Assembly: GCA_964034945.1 (NCBI GenBank)
Contig: OZ035961.1
Span: forward strand, 90,274,991 to 90,338,990
Reading direction: 5' to 3'
Origin: Chrysopilus asiliformis
Lineage: Eukaryota; Arthropoda; Insecta; Diptera; Rhagionidae
DNA: 64,000 bases
Position numbers and translations under genes: made by a program. Under the pieces are notes generated by a model. That model did not search any database. It was not told the origin of the DNA and saw nothing but the letters and a program-made list of their open reading frames with translations. Positions 32,988 through 45,129 of the stretch are shown piece after piece; positions within the stretch are counted from its first letter, which is position 1, and each line of letters opens with the position of its first letter.

Positions 32988-34838
32988 TTCCGGAATCCGA
33001 CAAACAAAAATATCGATACTTTATATGTCTATCTCAAACTTTCAGCAAATATTTGGTAATTTGAAACTCAAATAAAAGCAAAGTTTTTCATTAAATTCAA
33101 ACTCACATCCAATGTCATCGATTTTTCATGCATTTATTGTTCCAACCTTTCGAAATTATTTGTCTATCTCTAACTAAAAAAAGCAAAAAAAATGGAAAAT
33201 CCTTTTACCGAAATATCCAATAAATTCTAATTTAACCAAACAGGTTCTTTTTAATGATAAAATTCAACCCCTACCGCAAATAATGAAATATTCTCACAAA
33301 ATCTGACACAGCAATTTCCATTTTTGAGTAGTGTTTCAATCCTCCTCAATTTTGACATAAAAAAGAGGAGGAAAATTTGTTTTTTTTTGTGGGTTGGAAA
33401 ACCTTCTAAATAATTCATTTCGAAACCAAACAAAACGTTTAATCGATTAGCAAGCTGTAACCTCAACCCAGCCACAAAATTTGGACGCCCAGTGGTGCCA
33501 TGGCACGGTATTTGCTCTAGGCTAATTTTCGTATTTCCACCTGAAGAACCTTTAATTTTCCATTTTCCAAATTTCCATCTATATATCTGTTTGTTATATG
33601 TATAGTGATATTCAGATGGGATTCAGTTTACCTTTCGTTTTATTATAACCGCAAAGTATCTAAAATTTACCGATTGTCGTACGTTGTTAGCTGATTGGCA
33701 ATTAATTCTTTATTTTCGTATTGAAAGTCAAAATTTAATTGATAAAAGTCGGCTGAGTAAATGTTAAAGAAATATAAAACTTTCCACAGTTTATCTGCTG
33801 TGGTAGCCACAGGACGGCAGACAATTGACGATCCCCAAGACAGTCATGACGATGATGACTTTGTATGTAAAGTTGCTGGGTCCAGGAAATCAATCTCCCG
33901 AGGGATAGCTGAAGCTGAAAATGATGGTGCCTCCATAGTCTGTCCGGATAGGATTTAAGGTTCGTATAGGCAAATTGCCTTCTTCACGGTTTCCCTTTTG
34001 ATTAATGACATTTGATGGAAGACTAACGGCTGATAGAAATCTTGTAAAAGGTCCAAACCGGCCTAGGGACCATCATTTTGTTTGCCTACAATTTGCCTTG
34101 TCTAGTCTTTCAAGTAGCGTTGCGATTCCCTACAAAAACATCCCCCCGAAACGACTAGGGAAATCCTATCCCATTCCAATAATTCGAATTTCCCGCCTAA
34201 ACTTCAATGGAAAATAATAGCAACTGGGAGTGGTGTCGATATGGATCGAGTAAACACAGACTAGAACGGCTTTCGCTCGAGGGTGGAAATTAGTGGTTGG
34301 GCATTTCGGATGGAAATTTCTACCATCCCTCACCCATTTTGGTGAGCAGTGATAAAATCCACTTGCCGAAGCACCAGACGGGGAGAATAATTGTATTTGC
34401 TTAAGGAAATAAAATCGAGACATGGTGCCCTCGAATTGCACGTTCAAATAACATATCAGACTATCAGACGTACTTGCATGGGGCCACCGCTGTTTATGTT
34501 GGTTGAACCGAGAACATGCCCGGAGTTCTTATGTTGGGTGTTGGGGATTTTCATGTTTACCAACCGTCAGTTCAATAGAATCCCCATTCTGTGGGAAATG
34601 TGGAAGTTCTGTTTGTTTGTAAGACTATAAAGGAAATAGGGTGACGGATGCAGTAACTGGCCCTTGGCGATTATTCGACAAGAAAAGAAATCAATCCTTT
34701 ATTTTGATTTTCAAAAAACTATAATTGAATAAAATTCAGGTTTTTTGTCGATTTAAATAATGAAAGTCATGAAAATTTTATACATACCACGTAAATGATC
34801 ATAGAAAGGGAGTTAAACTCGTATTAAACTGGATTTAA
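32988..34838. other. Spacer with moderate-GC islands, no gene assigned
   Basis: The region 33760-34620 is less AT-rich than average and largely free of repeats I recognise. A 65-codon frame at 33761-33958 contains an acidic run (HDDDDF) and could be an exon, but no splice context or family match supports it. Confidence 0.3.
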
Positions 34839-35254
34839 GGGTAAAAACATGTAGAACGCTTGTTGTAATCACTTGCGGGCAGCGCTTGGAGGCCAGCGCT
34901 TGTGAGCCAGCGCTTGCAAGCCAGCGCTTGCGAGCTAGAGCTTGTAAGCGTGAACAAGCGTGAACAAGCGTGAATGAAATGTACAAGCCAGCGCTTGTCG
35001 AAGCTTGCAACAAGTGCTTCAAGCTGAACAAGTATTTCGGCGCATTTATTTCCAGTGCTTGTTTAACATTCTTCAGTGTGATCTTGTAGTTCATCTTCAC
35101 TCGAAGATGACATCTCTGACAATGGTGCGTGCAATAAGCAAATGTAACCAGCTTCCTATGTTTTCAATCCTAGCACAACAAGCGCCTAATATATGCCCTG
35201 GAGTATTCCAGTTGAAACCGCGCTGAGTTTCCAGCGTCTTGCGTGTTTTTACCC
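34839..35254. mobile_element. TTAA-flanked element with GGGTAAAAACA ends
   Basis: TTAA at 34835-34838 and 35255-35258 encloses 416 bp beginning GGGTAAAAACATG and ending CGTGTTTTTACCC. The TTAA TSD supports a piggyBac-type origin. The left interior is a minisatellite; no transposase is present. Confidence 0.75.
34880..34990. repeat. Minisatellite, unit about 18 bp (GCCAGCGCTTG)
   Basis: AGCCAGCGCTTG-type units occur about five times, then AACAAGCGTG units twice to three times. CAAGCGCTGG is partly self-complementary to the unit, so the array can fold. Confidence 0.7.
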
Positions 35255-35258
35255 TTAA

Positions 35259-36670
35259 ATAGGGTCACCAATTTTTTTTTGTGTGAATCCGAAACAGCTT
35301 ACCGAATGTTAGGCAATTTTCAATGCAAAATATCCTAGATTGTCTAACATTGATTTGAAAACTAATTTAAATACACCAATGTTTTGAAATAATACCGTTA
35401 TCGCCAAAATCTAGATTTCCTAAAATTAATACAGTGTACTGTCACTGTCATTTACCCTATTTCCTACCATCGCAACTCAACTATGTAGAAATTATGTACA
35501 TTCAGACCCTACGGGAGCTCTGAATATGGAAATTGATGGAAAAGGAGTTTCCATTGCTTTTCTATACCCATCTGTCCCTTCATTCGGTTCTAGAGCTGCG
35601 GTTATGCTCCAGGGATCGATTTATCGGAAATTACTTTCGCCATTCTAGTGGGCGAGAATTGCGGCTGCGACATCAGAAGTTCATTTGCGAGCAATCCAAG
35701 CTGAAGTGGGAAAATTGGAATGGAAAATTGAAAATCCGGCAAAAATAATCCAAAGAAGAAGGCGACGAAAAGTTTGTGTAGCACGACGAGGAATTCATTC
35801 GAAATAAATTTACTTCCAAGTATCCGGAATTTTATCACCTTAATTTGCACCTTGCATGATGTGTTAAAAATTCCTACTGTTCGGCGCGATCTTTAAACTG
35901 ATTTTTTTTCTAAAACAAAAAAAAAACACCACAAGCGCGTACCTGTAAACATTAGGCAAAGAGGAGATACAAAAGAAGTGTATTTGCCTGCTTTTTTGTT
36001 ATTTCCTTTGAATATTTTGAATGCCAAAAGCAATTAGCGCGGCATCTGGCCGATGGCTCCACGTTGAATTTGGCTCCACATTTTTAGACCACGTAGCGAA
36101 CATTTTCGACACCAGACCTGGATCTGCCCACACGTTTTTGGTCACTTCTAAAAAAAAAATCTGCCGGAATTTCCGCTCCGTTTTGACCACAATTTCTTAA
36201 GCTTCAGTTACAGATCTGGTTGCCGGCTCCAGTCTTCCTAAGATTCGCCTGGCTTTTTTTGTTCTTCTTTTATTTTCGATTTTATTTCATTTTTTTCTTG
36301 GAATTTTATCGCCTGAGGTGATCATTTTCTTAAAGTTGCGCTGCCGTTCTAAACGGAAACTGGTTTTAGACCTTTTAGGACGTTACGTTTTTCTTATTGG
36401 GAAAAAAAATTCTAGTAGAGCACCGAAACGAATTGTCAGTGCTGCCGTTTTGATAGCACATCAAAGTGCAAGCGAAAAAAGTCTGTTTCATACACAGGGC
36501 AGTTTTGCAGGGCAGGCAGATGATAAATTTTATAAAATCTGAAGCGGACTTACCATAACGAGTTTCGTTATTTAAAAAGAAGGTTTCAGTTGAAAGATAA
36601 CTAGCCGCTAGTCTATTAGTAGAAGTGCGTGTTATTTGTTGGTCATTAATTTTTCAACTGTGAAAAATGA
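35259..36670. other. Spacer; AGGGTCACC repeat end, otherwise unassigned
   Basis: AGGGTCACCAATTTTTTTTT at 35262 and GTGAATCCGAAACAGCTTAC resemble the reversed right end of the AGGGTGACCATA family (as at 60806). The remainder has no recognised feature. Confidence 0.4.
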
Positions 36671-36832
36671 GACTCGTTATAGTTTTACGATCATTCAAAA
36701 ACTATTAATTTTAGAAATAGCAGGGCAGTGGTTTTCTTATTTTTTCCCTAAAACCTACTGTTTTTGATTGACCTGCAAGCAGCATGGGAAAATTTGCCCT
36801 GCATATGAAATAGACTTAACTGGTGTTTATAA
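36671..36832. repeat. Dispersed repeat with CAGGGCA...TGCCCTG core, copy 1
   Basis: ACTCGTTATAGTTTTACGAT, TTAGAAATAGCAGGGCA, TTTTTGATTGACCTGCAAGC and TTTGCCCTGCATATGAAATA recur in the same order at 39021-39167. The core 36721-36801 has CAGGGCA/TGCCCTG ends, hAT-like, but homology extends outside them. Confidence 0.65.
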
Positions 36833-39020
36833 AACAAATTACGAAAAATTTCAGAGATGTCTGGACCGATTGGGCTCAAATTTTGGCATGCGTATTCGTA
36901 AAAACAATTGCTTATAGCACTCAACTTTAATTAACGCAGATAAATCACTAAGCGCAATAGTTTTACGTCTTCCCCCCACCCCTCCTGCAACTAAAGAATT
37001 TTCTTTATGTGTCTTTTTAATTTTTGCAATTGAATTTTGTTTTATACCAACCTAGAAAAATTAAAAAAATTAAATTTTTTTAACAGATTGATCTTCAGGA
37101 GACCTGATTCTCTAGTTACGCGACTATAGCTACCGCTTGGGGCTAACAACACCAGTGGGTCAAACTATTAAAACGTATATTACTTATACGATGGTGATAG
37201 GTATCGAAACCTTACAAATGTTGCAACCCATCCAGATTTTGCAAATCATTGCAAAAAAAAATAGGCGAGGAAGTCAAGATGTGGTGCCAATAAAAAAAAA
37301 CAAGAAAATAATTCAAAACTTTTAATAAAATGGGATCGTCTATGAAATAGTTCACACTTTTAGGGAGGGGGCGGGGGTATCTGCGATAGTGTGACAATGG
37401 TACTAAACTTCATAGAAAAATCGCGACTGCGGGGGGATCCGAAAATCCTGAAATTAGTGTGAGAAATTAGTAATTTAAAAGTATTTTTTAATAGAAAAAA
37501 AATACTAAGGCTTCAAATTTTTAAATTATTGAAACCGCCAACACTTTCAGATTGCGGACAACAAAAGGGTTTCTTTCTTTTCAAAGATTTCTCCCGTTGT
37601 CAGCAATAAGTTCTTCTCAGTTGATTTCTTCAAGACCAAAATAAGAAATACTACTCTAGAGAATTCTTAAATTGGATTTCGTTGTTAGTTGGACGGGCAT
37701 CCGTATTCGCGTTTGATTTGCTTTTAGTTTAAGTTTGGTTCATTAGGTAAAAACCATCGTCTTGAAAGTAATCTTCGTTTTGTCTACACTTCACCATAAA
37801 TGGTAAACTCACCTCATTTGAATGCACGATGGAAATCACAACAGACCAAAAAGGGAAACCTTGTGGAACCCCACTAGCCATCAGAGCCAACAAAGTAAGC
37901 GGCTAAGCAGCAACCTTCATCATCAGCGACAACCACAATCGATTTTCAACGTTTCGTTTTTTTCTTTCCAAGACGTTCTAAAATGCCCTCAGCTTCGATG
38001 CACGTACATGAATTTATCATGCTTGGAAATTATGGAGGCCCTAAAAGGAACCAAAAACCTTGGCAGTATAGAAAGAGCCTCACGTCTTGCCCCGCTATCG
38101 CCATCACATGGTGTAAGAATTGAACGGCACGAAGACTAAGAATCCGCTGGAACCGATGATCTTCTTAAGTCGTATGGCAAGAATCACACAGAGATCTTTA
38201 ATTTTTCTTTTTCACTTCTAATTTTTTGTTGGAGTCCTTTCGGCCTCCGCTTCGAGGACGTTTCGTCGCATGAGAAATTCCTGGCACATGTGTGGACGTC
38301 TTTTTAACATTTTTCCCATTCGACAATATCCAATTTTTCATCCTTTTAGTGAAAAATTACTACCATGTCTTGGGGTAGGTGCAAGTGGACAAAAAAAAAA
38401 GAGACGGGAAAGCCAGCGAGTCTGATCCTCAACGACATGACAGGCGAACAACCACAAAAAATGGGATAAAAAGGGGATGGCGTGAACCTACACGGGATTT
38501 TTTTTAGGGAGAGCATTCATTACATCCAGATTTGGTGTTTAGGGAAAAGGAGTTTCAGACAACGAGAGACGAGAAACAAATCTCGGTGTGAACTAACTGA
38601 GAGTGCAGCCATGATTTAAATAATCTGAAAGCGATATTTTAATTTCACCCCGAAAAACCCACAATGAAAAAAGAATCGTCAAGAATAATGAAAGATGCCT
38701 GAAAAGGGGTTTTTCAAATGGTTTTTATTTAAATATTGCGAAGGATAGTTAGAATGAAGTTGTGGTCTTGTAAAATTTCAAATAAAAACATTCAAAAATT
38801 TAAAATTTCTTAAGATTAGACCCGCGTAAAAAATTTCGTCGCTAAAATTATTGATGTCTAAAAACTAGAGATTCAAACCAAAAGTTTTTTGATTGTGGTT
38901 CGGTTTTTGTTCAAAGCTGAATTGGAATTCTGGTGTTGGTTCCGAAAATGTGTAAATTTTGTTTTGGTTTCTAAAATTTTAAAAAAATTGGGTTTGATTT
39001 TGGTTTTAAAAATTTAGTTA
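36833..39020. other. Spacer, no gene recognised
   Basis: Positions 36855-36890 carry a diverged Helitron-like module (GTCTGGACCGATTGGGCTC). A short GGTTTTGGTT tract lies at 38895-39015, like the 22-24 kb tract. The open frame at 37822-38139 is in a slightly GC-richer patch but has no motif. Confidence 0.35.
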
Positions 39021-39167
39021 GGCTCGTTATAGTTTGACGATAATTCAAAAATCATTAAATTTAGAAATAGCAGGGCAACGGGTTTCCTTTTTTTCCATCA
39101 AAATCTAATGTTTTTGATTAACCTGCAAGCCGCGTGGCTAAACTTGCCCTGCGTATAAAATAGCGAT
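39021..39167. repeat. Dispersed repeat with CAGGGCA...TGCCCTG core, copy 2
   Basis: It shares GCTCGTTATAGTTTGACGAT, TTAGAAATAGCAGGGCA, TTTTTGATTAACCTGCAAGC and CTTGCCCTGCGTATAAAATA with the copy at 36671-36832, in the same orientation, 2.35 kb apart. Confidence 0.65.
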
Positions 39168-40385
39168 TTTTTGGGAGATAAATTTTAACAAAAGCAAATA
39201 CTTTTTGGTAATCATAATATTAATATCGAATTCTGCAAATTTTTCCAACTTTGCCATAGTAAACTCATTCGATGACCGTCCATATTAGACTTTTTATGTG
39301 GGTAGATGGAAACCAACGTTCATCCACATTCAATGGCGGGAAGATGTCACCTCAGTGATACCCTCCATCACAAATCCATCCAGATATGGTGATGAGGTCT
39401 TCCTTTTTCCGTAGGGCCTTGGAGAAGTGTTAGGAAAATCCATGACTGATCGTTGTCGGATTCGCATGTGGGTCGGGTTCCGAGATGAAGTATGAAGAGG
39501 TCTCCATTCGTCCAACTCAAGCTGAATGGTAGATTAATGGAGGAGGATTATATTTCGAATTATGTGAATCGGAGATTTTAATAACAGGAAAAAAACACCA
39601 TTTTGCGTTTTATGGGAAGAAAATTATTTTGCGCTTTAAACGATGACGCGGTGTCACAAAAGAAAACGACATTTAAGACGTAAAATCTTAGGATATTGTT
39701 GTATTTCAATGTGTACGACAAAAGATGACTACGGCCGGATTGTGGCTTTCGATTGTGGAAAAAAAATAACTAAAAAATTAAATTAAAACGATAGAAATTT
39801 CATTTCATATTTTATTTTTTCTCCTTTTACTTGTAAGATGCTGTGGAACAAATATTGAATGCATTTTCTTAATTCATTTCGTAAGGTTTGTTTGTTTGTT
39901 TGTTTATTTATTAAGACGTTTTAGGTTTAGGTATGCGGTTTATTTTGTTATTAATATTTTTTGAGGTTTCACATGATTTACAGCGTAATATAGCATCTAT
40001 TGGAAATGTGATGATCATCCATGACATGTGTTTAAATTAAATGATGGGAAAATATTTAAAAAATATCATGGGAAATTATGGCATACTTTTTTCAATCTGT
40101 ATTTGAGAAAATATCTCTTTAAGAAAAAATAGTTTTCTTTTGAATACTAGAAATATTTAATATTTTCTTAAAAACGGATAAAAGTATTTTAAGAATATTT
40201 TGAAAAACAGTTTTATTATTACTGAAAATACATATGTATATGGTCTAAAATCCTTAAGAAAATTTAAACATTCCCTGTTTTCCAATACGACTGGATAATG
40301 CTTTCAAATCCCGTTGTAAGAATAAAAAACTTCATTCAATCGATATTTTGCTTAGATATGTCCATTTTTTCCAATTGCACCCGTT
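39168..40385. other. Spacer, no gene recognised
   Basis: It contains a (TTTG)n run at about 39888-39903 and long AT-rich stretches. A minus-strand 61-codon frame (39330-39515) lies in a moderately GC-rich patch without motif support. Confidence 0.35.
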
Positions 40386-40455
40386 TTGCGATGGTTTTTT
40401 GGCATTCTAAAATTTATACAAAAAACTTTAAGCTGGCTACGAAGGGTCTGCTAGT
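40386..40455 (+). repeat. Helitron tail fragment ending CTAGT
   Basis: ATGGTTTTTTGGCATTCTAA, AAACTTTAAGCTGGC and ACGAAGGGTCTG then CTAGT (40451-40455) match 12227-12288 almost word for word. Only the 3' tail is present. Confidence 0.7.
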
Positions 40456-40621
40456 AACAAATAAAAATTAATAGGTTTAAAAATTGAGAAAAACTTTTGC
40501 AAAAAGCTCGAAAATCCTCGAAAAGCATTTGCGAGGCTTTTAAAATTTTACTGTAATCCCAGTAAATTTTACTCGGATTCATAGTTAAAATACTATTATT
40601 CCAGTTTTCCATATATATATA

Positions 40622-41555
40622 AAGGGTGTTTTTTTTTGCTTAGATAGAAATTACGAAAGGGTTAACTGTCAAACGAGCTGTTATACTGCGCTCACTTCTT
40701 GACTTCTTGACATTTATGATCAGCATACTCTGGCAAATCATCATGAATAGACTTACGTGTGAACAACGTTTACAAATTGTGGAAACTTATTTCCAAAATC
40801 AGTGCTCAGTTAGGAATTGTTATAGAGCTCTTCGTCCACATTTTGGTCGTCATAATCGTACGCACTTCGTGAACTATTCGTGAAACCATCACCAACTTTC
40901 GAACTAATTTTACACTATTAGACATTCATCCATCAACCAGAGTGCGTACAGCCCGTAGTAATGAGAATATTGCTGCAATAGCATCATCGGACCGTATTTC
41001 TTTAAAAAGGCGAAAGGAGTGCGTGTTACTGTCAATGGAGCTCGCTACAGAGCAATGATCAATAATTTTTTGTTGCCCAAAATTCAAGATATTGGTTTAG
41101 CTGACTTGTGGTTTCAACAGGATGGCGCTACATGTCATACAGCTAACGATACAATCGCTTTATTGAGGGAAACGTTCGATGAAAACATCATCTCAAGAAA
41201 TGGTCCTGTTAATTGAACTCCAAGGTCGTGCGATTTGACACCTCTCGATTATTTCCTGTGGGGCCACAAGTCACTGGTTTATGTTGATAAACCAGCAACA
41301 ATTGACGCCTTGGAGGCCAACATTGTTCGTGTTATTCGTGACATACGGCCAGCAGTGCTCGAAAAAGTGGCCCAAAATTAGACGTCCAGAATGCGCTTCG
41401 TCAAGAACAGCCGCGGTGGCCATATGCCCGAAATCATTTTCAAACTTTAATGCCATGTATTGATCTTTCGAATAAATTAAAAATTTTGATTAAAATTTAA
41501 TTTTTTCTGTTACTTTTTAAAATGTGAAGTTCTACCCGGCTTAAAAAACACCTTT
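40622..41555 (+). mobile_element. Internally deleted mariner-family element (DD41D type)
   Basis: The ends AAGGGTGTTTTTT and AAAAAACACCTTT are inverted and flanked by TA (40620-40621, 41556-41557). It is 934 bp and contains a broken transposase frame. The TA target and the transposase motifs place it in the Tc1/mariner superfamily. Confidence 0.85.
40743..41480 (+). pseudogene. Mariner-family transposase pseudogene, internal deletion, frameshift and stops
   Basis: It starts MNRLTCEQRLQIVE, a helix-turn-helix N-terminal region. The frame breaks near 40870 (a stop in the opening frame), and DNA in the next frame still encodes RTARSNENIAAI. The sequence then jumps, after about 41010, to VTVNGARYRAMI, so the middle of the protein, including the first catalytic Asp, is missing. 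The second Asp is in WFQQDGATCHTA and the third in CDLTPLDYFLWG, with 41 residues between them, counting one in-frame stop; this is the DD41D spacing. Two further stops lie downstream. The family's role is cut-and-paste transposition in the nucleus; this copy cannot encode an active enzyme. Confidence 0.85.
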
Positions 41556-41557
41556 TA

Positions 41558-43530
41558 TATATACCACCATATGGGATTTGATATTATTTCAAGCCTAATA
41601 CGAAAAATATGAAAACTGACAGAAAATTATAGGGATGAAACATTTAATTAATATAATTATTAAGATTCTCTACTATTTCAAATGATCAAAGCAGGCATTT
41701 CCAACTAAGCAAGAATGCGTCTATTCAATTGTTTAAATGTAACTTCCTTTGATAAACTATGGAATTCATTTCAATCGACACACAATTAGTAGTAGTTTAA
41801 CTTTTAGTGCTATTGATTATATTTGTTGTACATTTACACCTAAATATATTAAATATTACTTCTATTTATCATGATATCTCCATAACATTTGATAATCAAT
41901 CCCGATGGATCAGCCGCGAGACGTAAAACTTTCCAACAAACAACTAAAGTAAACGAAGTGAATTCTAAGAAAACTATACAGATCTATCTTCAAATCAAAT
42001 ATCAAACATAAATTCAAACATTTACTGAAGCAAATTCAATTCCATACCAAACACTGATTTCCTCTCTCTGGAGGCTGATGTACACTTGATTAAAATGTTA
42101 TTGTCTTTAGTGTTTTCGTTGTTTGAATTAACTTCAATCGTACAAAATGAAGTCCTGCGAATGTCTTTGGGCGAGATTTCACAGTTTACACCCCCATATT
42201 CTGAGAACTTCCCTTGATGTAATAATGAACTATCACTACTATTACGCCATTTTTGCTAAGGAATGGGCAAGTGTCTATTATTTGAACTGAAATCATGGAA
42301 TTTGAAATTCTTGCTAAACTAAAATCCTGTGGAGAAATTTTCCACATGGCCGACTAAAGGTTGCTCCTTAATTGATAGAATATGGAAGCGTTTGATGTTC
42401 TCTGGCCTAGAAAATAAAACCACCCCATCGCAACCAACGTAATTCGTAAAGGGCAACAAATAAACGAGCACAATAATCAGTTTAACCCCGAAATAATTTT
42501 AACAAACTACCAGAATAACCACCCGCACACCAGCTGCATTTTAAATGCATTTCCAAACAGTGTTCGGAGGGTTGCACGTTACTAAATGGGGATGAAATGA
42601 AATTTTGTGGGTTTATGCAGTTTTCTTAGTAAGGCTTATGAATTTCCAGAGAAAACCGACCTGAATCTCACTGAGAATACAAGAAAACCCTTGGCACTCT
42701 AACGATTAAATGAGTTTAATAAATGGTAATGGATTAGTACTTTGCAACGGTGCGTCGGGGTTGAAGTCGAATAGACATTGAATTTGGTCAGGAATCATAG
42801 AATTGAATTGAGGTGGTAATAAATTCAAACCATTTCAGAGACATACATTTGCACATTTAAAATTTCAAATTAAATTGCAGTTCTAAAGCGAAAAACATCC
42901 CTCTTGAAATGCATTAAATCCACCCCTAAATACGAAAATGTATGCGAAGGTTGTTGATCTCAGAATGATTGCTTGCAAAGCCATATCGTAATCCATTAAT
43001 AAATCCAACGCTGTGCAAATTTACACCATGAAATTGCTATGAAATTAAAAACGGTTGCTATAAAGTCGAGAAAGGGTTGCAGCAACGCATATGAAGGAAT
43101 CGTGCGCGGATTTTCATTATGTGAATGTGGCAAATTAGAGAGAATACTGCATTTGAATGAAAACGAGGAAAAAAAATCCCTCATTCTAAAATGCGAAATT
43201 CTGGATGCGGATGAATCAGATTCCTCGATGTCGATTTCAAAATGTGTTAAAATATTTCCTCATTAACGATTAACGTTGATTTGGAATTGCACACACCTTT
43301 GTTTAAAATTGGCTAAGAACGAAAACCAAAATCGAACAGACGGCAAGAAAATCTAAAGCGAAACGGAAGGTCTGTGCCTGCATTCGAATATTAGTATTTG
43401 CACACCTGAATTGCAGCAGCTGTTGTGCAGCAGTTCTGACTAAACTAAAATTAATCAAACGAAACGCGAAACTTTTATCCACGTGTAGTTCAGTTCAGGT
43501 AAATGTGCGCCTGAAATATGCCCATATAGG
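41558..43530. other. AT-rich spacer, nothing recognised
   Basis: No repeat ends or gene features were found. The sequence looks mostly unique by eye. Facing short frames at 42996-43266 overlap on opposite strands and are not supported. Confidence 0.35.
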
Positions 43531-43531
43531 C

Positions 43532-43995
43532 AGGGTGACCATACATCCCAGATTTGGACATGTTATTTCGGCGGCGTGCCGAAAACCACATTTTGGTCCG
43601 GATTGTTTAAAAATTTATTAAACACTAAAAAACCATTACAAAATGTTTAATACTTGAATTCGGATGGCGAATGCTATAAATTATAATTTTTCGCCTGCGA
43701 CACATTTTGCTTTAAGTGTATATCCACAATTTGAATTGAATTTATTTAAAGATCTGAACAAGCGTAAGAAGTTGAGTTAGTTTCGCTTTGGATTGGATAT
43801 ATTGTGATTTGTAAAAGCGTCACATTTCGTTTAAAAAAATTATACCTGCGGCGCATTTTTATTAATTCTTTTCTCAGATAAAATTCATTATTTCGTTTCG
43901 GTGATGTTTCCGCAGTCTCTCCCGTTCCCCTTTACCACCCCTAATGTAATCCCAGATTGACAAAAAATAAAATAAAATAAATATGGACACCATAT
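43532..43995. repeat. AGGGTGACCATA family element, copy with diverged right end
   Basis: The left end AGGGTGACCATACATCCCAG, internal CGCCTGCGACACATTTTGC and ACCTGCGGCGCATTTTTATT, and an end region AAATATGGACACCATAT are present. It is about 464 bp, the same size as the copy at 18232. Confidence 0.65.
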
Positions 43996-44804
43996 CTAAA
44001 TATATGTGCCCATATGGGAAACTCATACCAATGCTGGTTACCTTCCGCCTGGCTGGCTTCTGGTTGATTCCAAATGGATTTGGTCTGAATCTAAAACAAT
44101 GCAACCGAATAGAAGCGTGGCTAATTACAAAATTTCGATTAAGATAAAAACGACGGAGGTTCACGTAGAGCGCGATCTTGGTTTAAATCGGCGTCTCGCG
44201 GTGTTTGACTACACGAAAACTTGTTTTGTAATCTGTAGGAAAAAACATTATCGATTATCGTAGTTAATAAAAGTTTTGTTCCATGGGTGGAGTAGATCTG
44301 AAGGTGCATTTCCACAAGAATGTATTTGCTAGCAGTCTGAGATCAACAATTTTAACCAAAGTTGTAGATACGGCAAATAGTACACCCAAGGTGGCAAAAA
44401 AAAGCTCCCAAAGACTCAGTGGCAAAACTACAAATTTCGGAGGACACAGAACCCCAACTTGACACCACCATCGCCGCTTATCAACTAAATTCATTTAAAA
44501 CCCCGAATTGGTGGCGCGAATAGGAAGAATTTCTCCTGCGGCGCGTTTATTGTTCTATTTTAAATCGCCCACAGAGTCAAGGAGGTCAAAAATAGCTCAC
44601 AAACGCCACTGTTTATTATGTCATACCCCAAAAATGTGAATTAGTGAATTTTTTGTATTTTTTTCTAAAATATTTGCTACTGGACAATATTTTTTCCCGG
44701 AGCAAAAATTGACAATTTTTGAGAAACGTCTCTCTGTAACGGGGTTTTTCTTCGACCCCTTAGCTAAGTTTTGCATACCAAAATATCTCTGTTTAGATGT
44801 TATT
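43996..44804. other. Spacer with an internal fragment of the AGGGTGACCATA family
   Basis: TTCTCCTGCGGCGCGTTTAT at about 44532 is the family's internal word. Nothing else is recognised. Confidence 0.4.
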
Positions 44805-45127
44805 CACTCAGGAAAATTGAATAAAAGTCATCGACTTGTATACGGCATTATTCGCTTCCTGCAGGAAATTGTAGCCTATGCTAGGCGCGTGTTCACCTGC
44901 GTTAGGAGAAGTGAAAATGTGTCAACCAGGATAATCTAAAAAAATTAGCCTGCAGCGAGTAAAGTAGGGCGTAAGAATGTGCACGGGTTGAGCTAAGATA
45001 AATATTTCGAGAATTTAATCTCGTTTAATGGATAACCTCATCTGCCTATTACCGGCAAAAGTTGACTTGTGGAAAAGTTGACTTGTGGAAAAGTTGACTT
45101 GGATCAGCTCTATTGTTTTTCTGAGTG
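44805..45127. mobile_element. CACTCAG-family MITE, copy 3
   Basis: The ends CACTCAGGAAAAT and TTTTTCTGAGTG are flanked by TT on both sides (44803-44804, 45128-45129). A GAAAAGTTGACTTGTG unit is repeated in tandem near the right end (about 45056-45100), which makes it the longest copy. Confidence 0.8.
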
Positions 45128-45129
45128 TT

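Noticed and set aside
40743..41480. Domesticated transposase gene
   Set aside because: It has a frameshift, in-frame stops and loss of the first catalytic Asp, and it is still bounded by terminal repeats, so a dead element is the simpler reading.
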